DNA of 64,000 nucleotides, from positions 9,089,758-9,153,757 of the forward strand of contig VUYV01000003.1 of the NCBI GenBank assembly GCA_008711295.1. The letters are read 5' to 3'. The position numbers were made by a program, and so were the translations under genes. The notes under the pieces are model-generated. The model searched no databases. It was not told the origin of the DNA and saw only the letters and a program-made list of their open reading frames with translations. Positions 26,701-38,700 of the stretch are shown here, piece by piece. Numbering within the stretch: the first letter of the stretch is position 1; each line of letters begins with the position of its first letter. This DNA comes from Anarhynchus alexandrinus. Lineage: Eukaryota > Chordata > Aves > Charadriiformes > Charadriidae.

Positions 26701-29700
26701 TGGCCTTGGGGGTTATGGCAATAAGTATAAGCAAGAGCCTCTCTGCATACCATGCCTGGGCAGCAGCTATAAACATAGGCCTTATCACTCTGAGAAAGTG
26801 AACATTGTCTGCACAATATGCTGTTAATTTCAGTAGTTAGAAGAGGCCCAGCTAAGAAGCGAAGTTACTGAACAAAATTGGTTCTGTTTTACCTCAAACC
26901 AGGACACATGGAGAGACTTCTTCGTCCTCGATACTCTGATACTCATAATACTTCTTCCTAGATAACTGAGAAGCAGCTTTTTCCATTTTCTTAGTGGCTA
27001 CACATCTAGGGAGATAATAATGCTGCTAGCTTTATTGCCCCCTCACTCAGGACCTTACTGCACTGGTAGTGCCCTTAGAGAGGAAGGGGTGATACAATCT
27101 CATAGGAAACATACTATGCAGCAAATGTATTTCCTGCAGGTTTCTATATCTCTCTTGAGGCTGTATTCTTAATAGCCTTTACATCTCGATTATCATTTAG
27201 TTATACCTCTTTGTGTTCTTTATTCATAGAAATCACCTGGAAAACCTGCCTGAGTGGGTATGTGACAGCAGGAAACTGGAAGTGTTGGATGTAGGCCACA
27301 ATCAGATACGTGAGCTGCCTGCCCGGTGAGTCTTGCAGACCAGTTGCACAATGTGGAACAGGATAAGCAATTCAGAAATAATTGCTGATTCAGTGTTTAG
27401 CTTGTTCCAGTGACTGTCAGGCCCGTTTTATCTTTTGTTTGATTTTATTTTTACCTTGTGGGGTGTCGTCATGCCTCAAGCTTCCACCCAGCCTTTCTTC
27501 TTTTACTTTCATGCAGAGAAAGCAGTGCCTTTGAACTCCAGGTGGAAGTTTTGAAGCTCTTCATGTGGCTGTTCGGGCAGGAAAGCCCTTCATTTTTAAT
27601 ACTGAATATTAAATATTTACAGTCATAACTTTGCATGACAGTTTAGAGATCCAGAACTTGTAATTTAGTTTCAGTGGTGCCCAGAGACACCAGTTCACAG
27701 CCCCATTTGAGTGAAAAAGGATTGAGAGGAGAAGGTACAGCCTTATAGAATCATAGAATGGTTTAGGTTGGAAAGGACCTTGAAGATCATCAAGTTCCAA
27801 CCCCCCTGCTATAGGCAGGGACACCTCCCACTAGACCAGGTTGCCCAAGGCCACGTCCAGCCTGGCCTTGAACACCTCCAGGGATGGGGCCTCAACAGCC
27901 TCTCTGAGCAACCTGTTCCAGTGCCTTACCACCCTCAAAGTGAAAAACTTCCTCCTAATGTTTAATCTAAACCTGCCCTCTTCCAGTTTATGCCATTCCC
28001 CCTCGTCCTATCACTACATGCCCTAGTAAAAAGTCCTTCCCCAGCTCTCCTGTAGGCCCCCTTTAGGTACTGGAAGGCCGCAATAAAGTCTCCCCGGAGC
28101 CTTTTCTTCTCCAGGCTGAACAGCCCCAACTCTTTCAGCCTCTCCTCATAGGAGAGGTGCTCCAGCCCTCGGATCATCCTCTTGGCTCTCCTCTGGACAC
28201 GCTCCAGCAGGTCCATGTCCTTATGCTGGGGGCTCCAGAGCCGGACGCAGCAATCACCTTCACTACAAAGATGATCTCTTTTCCAGAAGTCTAAACTTAA
28301 ATTTGATAAATACAAATGATAGGAAAGCAAATGAACAGGAAGGAGAATAGAAGTTGAGTTTATATAATGAATGGCTCTTATTAGGTTTTTTCTAGAGAGA
28401 TCTGTTCCAGGTGAGTATACTGGTCAGGTGCTGGTATTGAGAATTTTTAAGTCCCTGACTTCATTGGAAGAGAGCTGTCATTCTTGGCTGCTCTGTACAC
28501 TTCAAAAGAAGTCTTGTGAAAGAGGGAGAACATACTAGGCACAAAGGGTGAAATTGCATGGGGATGTGCAGGGCCGTTGAAGATTGTAGACAGCTAGTAT
28601 ACGATGAGCTATTAAATATTTTCCTTATGGAGCTGTACAGCACAGAAGAGTATCAGAAACCAAAAAGGATAGTTTTGCCTGGGTCAAATGAATGTGCCAT
28701 ATGGTGTAAACTGGCAGTTTTAGTGTCAGAAATGGGAACAGAATATATTTCAGAAACACGGGCAGAAGAGGATGTGAGGAGATTTACCAAGCAAACTAAT
28801 GGGCTAACATGCAGACTATTAATCCCTCTGTTTTTTCACACAAAGTGAAACTGCGCCTACTCAGAAGGTGGGGGGAGCAAAAGTTCATTTGCCTTTCATC
28901 TGCACTTCATAACAGCAAGGACTATCAAGGCATACCAGATATCTTTGGGAGATTAATGATTAGCTGAAATTAGGTACAGTCAACATCCCACTTGTCTCTC
29001 CTGCCATCTTATCATTAACCTCAGGAAACAGCTTATCTTTGAAAGCTCTTCTTTGTAGTTTGTGTCTACATAGTTTAGCTCCTAATAAGTCAGCTCAGTT
29101 TTAAGGCCCAGTTCAAAACACAGGCTTTGAACGTCTGTTAAACTTTAGGGAAATTTGGGTCTGGATTCAAATGCAAATGGCCTACTGTTAAGCATCAGGT
29201 AAATACTAGTGCCCAGTAAGTGTGTTCATGTGTGCTGCTGTGTGTTTTTCCTTCTACATAGAGTAGCACTCTGAAAACCTGTGAAGTGAGTGAGCAGGAC
29301 CCTCCTAGGAGGGTGCTTGCAACTCTAACCACAAATGTTCAAGCCCTGACTGACCAGCAGTTTCCTGGAATGCTGAAGGTTTCATCTAATCTAAACAAAC
29401 GGCAGTTGATGCTATGTATGTTTACATCTTGAAACAGAAAAACAATCCTGGAAGACAAAGAGTTGAAGCATTTGAGATAGAGGACTGTGTACTAACGTTT
29501 GTCTCAGTTAAAGAAAACGGGAACAATGTACACTGGGCTGTAATGCAGCCATTTCTGCTCTAAAAGTACTGAAAAATAACAAAAAGGGTACTTAGTCTTA
29601 GCTATGCAGGATAAATTCATTGTCATAAAACTGACGTTGCCAAAGATTCCCCAAAGAAAATGGAAATGCTTCAATTAAGAGTTGCCAAAATGACCTTGCT

Positions 29701-32700
29701 TCCACCAGTGAACAGATGTCTGTGTGTACTTTTGTTCCTTTTAGCCTGTTTTGTAAAAGATCTATTTGCATTCAACATGTGTTCTCTCAAACAGTTGTAT
29801 ACCAAAGGAATTGGTTGAATGCTTTCACCAAACCATGTTTTCTCAGAAGATGCTGATGCAGAGCAACGTGCTTGTCCTTCAAACTTTTTGATCCCATCAG
29901 AACTTCCATTGGGAATTGGGCAAGTGGGAAAGTTGCCCATAGCAATGAGCAGTCCCAGCATCCTGGTTCCCCATCAAGCTTGATAACTAGGTGTCTCAGG
30001 CTCATTGGGAGCTTGCTTAGTTAAATGCTGGTGATTCAATTTCTCTTCAGGCAGCCCAGTTCCTTTGGTGCTTGTGTAACTTGGAAAATAAGAGAAAACA
30101 AACAAACAAAAAATACCCCAAAGACTTACTCAGTTCTTCTGAATTATATATAAAATATATTTTCATGGAAAAACTAATTGCTAAGGTTTTGGCCATAACG
30201 TGAATGTTTTTTATTGTAAAATGGCACTGTCCTCACCCATCCAAAAAAAACCAACCCAACATGATAAATTTTTTGGGGGTTATTGTCAGCCAATTCTGCT
30301 TTTCCCTGTAATGTTTAGTGTTGATGATACTGTCCAGTCTTGATTAGGAAACGAAACAGAGATTTTCAACTAAAAGTGGAGTGAAACAAAAATGATTAAA
30401 TGACGAAAACATAATAGATATGCTTATCACTGTTATGGTAAATCTTTTCACCCTGTGTTGAGCCTTTTGGAATTGATACGTCTGGCTGTTGACTTGTATC
30501 CATGGTCATAATGCAGACAATCCAGCCAACTGAGATAACTGTTAACACTGGCACACAGATACAGAGTATGACTCTATCTGTCAAGGGGAAAATACTCAGC
30601 ATACTTCATTGATTATTTTGGCACAATAAACCGATGACCTGATGTATTGTAGAGAAGGGGCAGGGAGGCTCTTTATGCGTATTTGGGTCATTGTAACAGA
30701 GGGAAGAAGATTTTTGCTTTAATGCTGAGTAATTTGAGATTCTTTGATTGAAACAGGTCAGCATGATGCACAGACTTGCCAGATTAAACAGTGCGGTAGC
30801 AGGAATGTAAGACAGGTGGCATATGAAGAATAATCTTTTTTTCTTAAGTTGCTGAAAGTGGTTCCCATTCAAAATTGAGTTGCTCTGTTTTTGAGGTCTT
30901 TAGGTGCAGATTTTGAACTCCTTATTATGTTGTTTATACTGCAAATTTTAGCTTTACTATTTGATCAAAACAGCTGTTTGTTCTTGTCTCTTCACGTTGC
31001 CGTCTTCTCCCCCTCCCCTTCTCCCCCAACCCCCCAAAAAATGGAGCAGGGGGATGGGACTCCAGGTCATCTATCGCTTGTAAAAGCTCAAGAAAGTAAA
31101 GCCGATTAGATAAATTTCATTCGCTGTAGAACTGGAAAGGAGGCTTTATGTTAGTCTGGTATTAACAGAAAAGGAAAATGGGGGGGTGGGGAATTGCATT
31201 GGATTATGAGTCAGCACATGATGAATAGAGCACTATGAAGCTTGTGAGGTGACTGGTGATTTCACCCACACTTCTGAAGTTCTTCCATTAGCTAGGGGGA
31301 TCCCACATGTGCAGTTTTCTGCAGCCATTGTTAGCAATTACCTCTTTCACTGTCGTGCTTCTATATTCATGTTTTATACAGTGCAATAAGATAACCCTTT
31401 CTCACTACTTTCGTTCCTGAATCATCCTTAAACCTCCTTCCCTGTCTCTGAGCAACCTTGTCAAGAAGTTGGTGGAGAGTGGGAAGACATTCTTGGATCT
31501 GTGCGTAATTAATACCATGTCTGCCGATCAGTTGGCTGAATCACTTTCTTTGTAATGAACATGATAGCACACCTAAATTCTCAAAGCAACTCTTCGTTTT
31601 AGGTTTTTCTCATTTTTGGTGTTTTTCCTTTCTCTAAGGTTGTTTTACAATAGTAGCTTGCGTAAGCTGCTGGCAGGACATAACATGTTAGGAAGGCTAC
31701 CAGATCGGCTCGAGCGAACACAAGTGGAGGTCCTGGACGTGCAACACAACCAGCTCCTTGAACTGCCATCTAACCTGCTTTTGAAAGCAGACAGGTAAAT
31801 ATAAAGAAATTCAATCTCAACTTGTGTGTGAGGAACCTTGCTTTGTGTGTTACTTCCTAACTAAAAGGGTAATCTGAGGTTCCCCTAATTTGAAAGTTCC
31901 CAAGCCTTGTGTGGTAAGAACAGATGTCTGCCCAACTCACCAAAACACATTCTTTTTATTCTGGTTTTGTTGCCTTATATGGTTGCTTCTTTTTCCCCAC
32001 CAAGCTCCTGCTGAACACCTACTTCCTGAAATGTAGCTGTAAAGTGAAGCACATGCTATTTTCTACTACATACCCTGAGATGGGTTAGTGGCAGTTTCTT
32101 TAAATACATATATCTTAGGCTTGTTTGATGGAGTGTGAAAGCTTTTTTTTTTCCCCTTCAGTCAGAGGCTAGAACTTATTTATACCTGCCAAACAAAACA
32201 AAATCTGTGCATAAGGCTGTCAGAGTAACTCAGTTATTCCCCTCTCCTTGCTTTGTGGATTTTTTTATGTTTTTCAAATGTTTGTCACTAATTTAGCTGG
32301 TGTCACCACTTGATCTGCTTTCTGGATTCTTATTTTTATGCTGCTGTTTCTTTAGTCTCACAGTCTTCATAATCTTTCTCCCTGAGTATGAACATACCTT
32401 GTAAAAGTGACTGTGATTGAAATATAGGAGGTTGGTAGCATAGTCTGGGGATGGTAGATGGGCTTGCCCCGCTTGGTGTCAGCATTCCTTGCACCTCTGT
32501 GCTTTCACTTACAGTCATGGGATTTCTGAGTGCTCAACCCATGCATAATTTAACAGACAGTGAGATTGTGTGCTGTAGAGTTTTATTTCTGATCCTAGCT
32601 GTGACAAAAGGAACGCGTAGCTCCTGGGTTTCTTGAGAGGTGGAGAAGCAAAAGCAGTGGTGATCTCACTGTCACAGCTCCTCACCCAATTAAGAGAATT

Positions 32701-35700
32701 GCGAAACGCCTACTTTTATACTGCAGTTCATTCTGTCGTGAACCTCTGGTTAGATTTCCTGGGATTCACAGCATTGGGAGTAGGAGAATTAGATTGGTGG
32801 TTGAGATGGTTTCTAAACAAACTCTTAACTTGGCTTACTCTTGAACAGTAATGTTCTTAGGAATTTATCATTTAGGTTAAAAGTTATCTTTCAAAAGGTG
32901 AACTTTAGTAGGACAGAGTTTTGGTTCTGGAAACCAATATGACATTTAAGCCTTTGTTTACTTTAAAGAACATTTAAATTTTGATTATGTTTTTTTAACA
33001 ACAGTTGCATACCTGTCCACATTCAAGCCCGTATATGGTACCACCTTTGGAATAAACTGATTATCAGCAAAGTTATTCTCATGTTAATTTACAGTTTCAG
33101 TTGAGACTTTATGTAAAATGCAGTCAAAGCATTGAAACTTAGCAATGTTACTACTGTAATAATTGTGATTATCTGGCACATTTATGTTTAAAAGTGGTGA
33201 AGTTCATAGCCTATCCATGTGGCAAGGATGTTTCACATCAGCAGCTATAATTGTCTTGTGGATGACTTTTCAAACTATTGTATATTAGAGATTGTATGAA
33301 CTTTAGAAATGAAACCTTGTAAAAAGCTTTTTTTACAGGAAGTTGAAAAATTAGGTCAGAAAAAAATGCTATTTACAGGTCCCAAGTTTAAATTCCTATC
33401 TCTTAACTTGGAAAGGAAAGAAACCTTTAGGTAGGTTTCAGAAAGCTACTGGCATCTTTGAAAGCAAAGTGAGAAATAATATTGTAAAATTTCTATGAAA
33501 AACAGGTTGTAGGTCTAGGATGTAGATTAATGCAATTTTGGCAGTGAGAGAGAACCTGAATTTTTTATACTGCAACTCATCTTTTTAAACTGAGCTACAA
33601 AACTGTAGATAGTTGGGGGTTTTGGGTTTTTTTTTTTTGGTTTGGGTTGGGTTTTTTTTTTTGTGATACCAAAATTAACAAGTACAGGCTAAAACCAGGA
33701 TTGGGGGTAGATATCCAGAAGTTTGTGAAAAGCGTGCTGAGAAGAGGGAGAATTAGAAAATATATTGAAGAACAGTATTAAATGGCTCATTTAGGCTTAG
33801 GGATTTTTTCCTCTCTGCAGCTTTGATGTTCTGCAGCTTCTGAGCAGTGCAGGGCATGTGTTTTCAGTCTTCTATGGGTATTAACAAAGTCATGTAATGT
33901 TGCAGGAGACGAACAGAGCTTAGCCATTCTGGCGTCTCATCACTGAAGCAGCTTCCCTTGCTTATGGTGATAATTGAAAGAGTTGGTGGGGGTTTATCCC
34001 TTGTTCCCTAGCCCTTTGCTGGTGTAGATGACTTGGCTTGCAAACGGCTTGTCCATGCTGGTGCTCCTATGACTGCTGCAAAAGTGATAACTCTGAAGTG
34101 CAGATTAGTGCACAGTGTCCGAGTTTTAAGGTGGGAATTTCCTACAGGAAACATCTTTCTTTTTATTTTGTTTTCAAATGTTTGCATCTGTCAGCAGCTA
34201 AATGTCAACAGAAATGGGTCTGGGCCAGGGGAAGGTGTTCAGGGGTTTGTTTTGTTTTGTTTTAAAAAGGTAAAATGCTTCTCTTCTCCAAGCATTCCCT
34301 GGGAAGCACAGTCTGGACTGACAGACGTGCCAAGAGAACTGGGTTTCCTGAGTGGTCTGCCATGGTCTCTACCTAGCATTTAATGTTGGACAAATCACTT
34401 TACCTTGCAGAACCTTTATCTCTCCATAAAATGGCTTACCTTTTGCAGCCTTGAAAAGATTAGCTTATTTTTTTGGAAAGGTACTTGGGTCTGTGCAACT
34501 GACAGATGATATCTTGTCTGGATATGAAGTCTCATGCTGTGAATTATAAACGCTTTCTCCTTCTCAATCCTGAATATTTGACGAAGTGGGTGTGAAGTGC
34601 CTTGGGCAAACTTCAGCACAAACACTGGTGGGCTTTGACATCTAGAACATCTGAGGAAGGGAGGGAAATCAGTGCATTGGTGCACGAAGAGAGACTATCA
34701 CTTTCACCAAAAAAAAAGAAAAAATACTGAAAAACCTCTGTTCTCTTCATAAAAGAATCAACGAACATTGCTTTTCTGCCTTAATCCTTCAAAAACCAAT
34801 GAAAAGGTGTCATTCTCTGCTGAAGAGTGTAATTTAGGGATATTTTGTTGGTCTGCTTTTTAATTAATTTTCTATTTTAAACTGTTACACGAGGAGAAAT
34901 TGAGGAGTAGCCTATGAAACATTTCTCTGACCAAGACAGACTTGGTTCTGTTTATTGCACTGAAAGTATGCACATCTTGATCATGTTAGCAAGGATTTCT
35001 CTTGTAGGGTGGGGATTTTCTTGGCAAGATGAGCGCCACAGAGGCAGCCAGATAATCTCTTCATTTCTCATTACCAGATGCTGCAAAAACAGAGAATTCA
35101 TGCAAGTGCTACAGCTGATGGGGAAAACTCCCAAACTGAGTCCTGACCCCTTTTTTCGTGCACCTGCATTCCTGCAGCCTTTCATTTCTATCCATTGCTT
35201 CATCTGTTGTGATGCCTTTCCCACTCTGTCCGATTCTCTTACAGACTTTTTACTGCCTTCCTTGACCAGCTTGCAGCAAACTACCATCTAATGTGGCATG
35301 AAAACTTTTGTACAAAGTGCTCTTCGGATAAGATGAGCAGGCATTCAAGAGCTTTAGCTGGGTATGGTAGAAAAGCAGCAGGCAGTGGTCACAGGAGTTT
35401 AAAAATGGAGACACAGTGGTCAAGGGTGTAGTTGTGATGTGCGCAGCTTAAACCTTGGGCTTTGTTCTGTAGTGCCTGGTAGTGGCGAGCTGTGGTGGCT
35501 AAGCCAGCGTCAGTTATTCGGAGCCCGTCTAGGCTCTTGTCTGCATGATTCTTGTTTTCAGCTTTGTTCAGCTGTTTTTATCTGTTTTGATTTTCTGTTT
35601 GATTGTTTGTTTTGATTTTATTTAATTTGGTTTAGGTTTGGGGGGGTTTGGGTTGCTTTTTTTCCTTTTTTTTTTTTTTTCCCTGGGGTTCTGGCAGGTG

Positions 35701-38700
35701 ACCCAGTTAAACTTGCTCTTGTTTGATACTTGCCATTTCCACCCTCTGTGGCTGTTGCTTTTTGATGCAAGTATTCAGTCCTATCGTGGATGAAGGAGAA
35801 GTGAGGGAGGAAACAAAGTCAAATGAATGCAAAGAGCTATTGGAGTGTTTGAAACTTTTGTTGCAGAAATGCTTAGCTGCATTTGTTTCTTTGCTGGTAG
35901 GTTAGGATTTGCAAGAAGATGCATTAGAAACTGGGGAAATCCTAGTTAATGAAACAGCTAAAGATAGGTTAGAAAGTAGGAGCTGAGGAGACAGCAGCAG
36001 TTAAGTGTTTTTTTTGGCAGTCCATCAACAGGAAGGGGATTCACTTGAATGTTTCCGTCCTCTCATTTATTTTTTTTTTTAAAGGAGAAGAAATACCCTC
36101 TTTAGCATGGGCTAGCAAAACTGCCTTGATTTCCTTCCCCCTCCTTTCTTTTCCCCCCCCAAGACATTCTTATCTTAGAGGATTCTTCCTCACACATCTA
36201 CTACCACAATCATAAATTATTTTAGGATTAGGCGATCAGAAATTGAGGGCATGTCTCTGCAGAAGGGACTGAAGAAGAAATTTTGTATTTTGATTGCTCT
36301 GTGCTGATGGAGATCTTGGAGCACAGGCCAAACTGGAGATCTTGATTTCTCTGCATATCCTAAGCTAAGCACACTGGTTTTGATTTGCTGCTGCGTCGCC
36401 ATTGGATGCAGTTGTCTGCATTGCTCCTTTTAATGTTGAACATTCCTAAGCTTTTTGCAGGGCATATATTTTTCAGTGGTGGCTGTGTCTTACCAGCAAG
36501 CCAAGTTTGCCAAGCTAGTTCAGAAAAAGCTGAGGAATTAGGAGATGCTGTATTCTCACAATTGTCTATATTCAGCTTTTATGTGTGCTAGAGGGTAGGC
36601 ATTGCTGTTAAAAAATTTTGAACCTTTTGCAGTTTTCAGTAGAAGTTTTTCTTCCTCTGCTTTTGGAAGTTCAAATTGAGATCAGAATCCTCTGGGTTTA
36701 AATAGGGAATGCATGTGACTGCATATTAGGTCTGTTTTGTTGAATTAAATCCCTGTCCTTGATTCTAGCCTATTCTTTGGGATAGTCTTTTTTTTTGTTT
36801 TGTCTCTTGGAGAAGTTATATCCAGCTAGGGATTGTACTTTAATACCCCATAAAACCAAAGGTGACTTATTCCGGACAGAGGTCAATGTTTGTATTATTA
36901 CCCCAGAGGAGAATTTGCACCTTGTCAAAGCTGAAGAATTCTGGCATCTCCCTGCCAGTGCCTTCATTTCTTTCTTAATCTCTGACACTCTTTTAGTACT
37001 TGTTAATTCATGCTCTCCTCACTATATTATACTCTGGTATGTGCGCAGGCTGCTGAATTCAGGTTTTTGTAGTGATGCTGTACTTTTTTCATGAGCTTGT
37101 GGTATAGTGTGTGGGTGGAATTGGAAAGGGAAACAATTAATTTTGGACTGAGCTTTAATACTTGACATTCTGCTTCCATCTGATAAGCAATATGAGTGGG
37201 ATATCTTCAAGGAACACGAATCAGTTTAAGTCCATGCACAAGGGAGATGAGAACAGTTGTGCCCAAGTAAATTTCCACTCCTCTGGAGGGCATTTGTAAG
37301 ATGTGCCTTCTAAGGTAGCAGCTGGCATGTTGCATGAGGATGAAGAAACAGGGGAGTGGAAATAACCTGGAGGAGGACTCGTGTTAAATCTGCGTGAGGG
37401 AAAACCTGATGGGCAAGTACAGATTTTTTTTTTTTTGGACATAAGCACAGAATTGACAAAGCTTTGGCAGTAGCAATCTGCTGGTTCATTCTGTTCTCTG
37501 CCCAAAGAATGGTGTGTTGCCCCCCCCCCCCCCTTTTCTTTTTTAATCCAAATAATATCTTGAAAGAATTATCGTTTCAGAATGGTTTTGCCATTTTAAT
37601 GTAACAGCTGGTCAAAAAGAACATGTAAATAAGCAGCATACTCTTTTCTGAAAAGTTAATTTAATTCTAATGATGTCAGCTACAGACAGAGATTAGTGTG
37701 TGACTATCCTGAACTTGACTGTTTAGTGCTACTGAGCCATTAGTTGTTATGTATGGGGTAGGTGAGATGCCCTGCTACCGCAGGGTTCCTGTTCTAGACT
37801 GCTGGCAACATTTTGCTAGCCACCTAAACCTTGTTCACATCAAGGCACTAAGCTGTAGGTCAGGATGGTGGGGATTTATTTCCAATGTTATATCACTCTC
37901 TGGAAGATTTGGCAAAAGGAGGGGTGGGGTACAGAGCAACAGCTCTCCTCTCTCCTTTCCCCAGTGGAAAATATATGTATCAAAACTTACTTTTGGCAGG
38001 AATATGCAGATTCCGGCCGCTTTTAATACCAGTGAGAGAACAGCTTGAAATTTCTTGTTGTATTCCACCAATGTTGAAAGTTTATTAAAAACAGAAGAGC
38101 TTTTGTTTGATTCATTTTTCTTTTGAATTTAAAATGGCTTCAGTATAGTAGACTGTATTTATTTCAGCTTTGTCAGAGCAATGTACCTTTTCTTACTTGG
38201 AAGCTTTCAGCTGTGTTTTGGGCTAGCTGTACTTGAGCGAGCTTACGTTCTTCTGAACTTCACAGCCATTGGATGCTCTCTAGGTTATCTTTTTGGCTCT
38301 GTTTGGTTATTAAAAGAAGGTACCTGTGAAAAACTCCAGGTTATTCTGCTGCAGCTTCCAAGAACGCAAGTAAAATACAGATTCCTCTTCAGGAAGCGGA
38401 ACATGCCCCCTCTTGGGGGATGTTTTGCTGCCACCTCCTCATCCCCATCATATTCCTGTGAAAGGTCACTTTTCCCAGCAGCCTTAAACCTTTTTATTAC
38501 TTAAGCCTTTCCAGGCTGAGCTGAAGATGACCATTTTGTACTATGAGTGATACAAAAGATATTGTGGGTTTAATATTAATCAAAGTGCCTTTTTTGTGGA
38601 GAGAGAGAAGACTATCATGCATATTAGATTGAAGTTGCCCAAGTAATAGTTGTCTGTACTTTAGCAATAGGTGTGCTTACTGGTGTTTAATTAAGTACAG

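Larger units (their letters stand above)
26165..26906 (-). mobile_element. Solo LTR of an avian endogenous retrovirus (antisense to PHLPP1)
   Basis: 742 bp with imperfect terminal inverted repeats (TGTCGTGGTTT at one end, AAACCAGGACA at the other) and a perfect 5-bp duplication CATGG on both sides. Read on the - strand it begins TGTCCTGGTTTGAGG, has TATAAAAG at 26556-26563, then ATTAAA at 26305-26310, and ends CCACGACA. That is the U3-R-U5 order of an LTR. The segment around TGAGCATGATG...GGAATACCC resembles a widespread bird LTR family as I remember it. No gag, pol or env sequence is beside it, so the provirus was reduced to one LTR. A 5-bp duplication suits class III/ERVL-like elements, but the family is not certain. 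Confidence 0.88.
24705..27229 (+). other. PHLPP1: PHLPP1 intron, about 2.5 kb, with solo LTR
   Basis: Phase 2 intron, donor gtaaga, acceptor ttctttattcatag. About 0.74 kb of it is a solo endogenous-retrovirus LTR in antisense orientation (26165-26906), which ends about 320 bp before the next exon. Nothing else was recognised. Confidence 0.87.
27326..31638 (+). other. PHLPP1: PHLPP1 intron, about 4.3 kb
   Basis: Phase 2 intron, donor gtgagt, acceptor cctttctctaag. It contains a CR1 fragment on the - strand (27746-28252) and a C-rich stretch at 31009-31035 that could form a G-quadruplex on the - strand. No coding or RNA gene was recognised. Confidence 0.86.
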
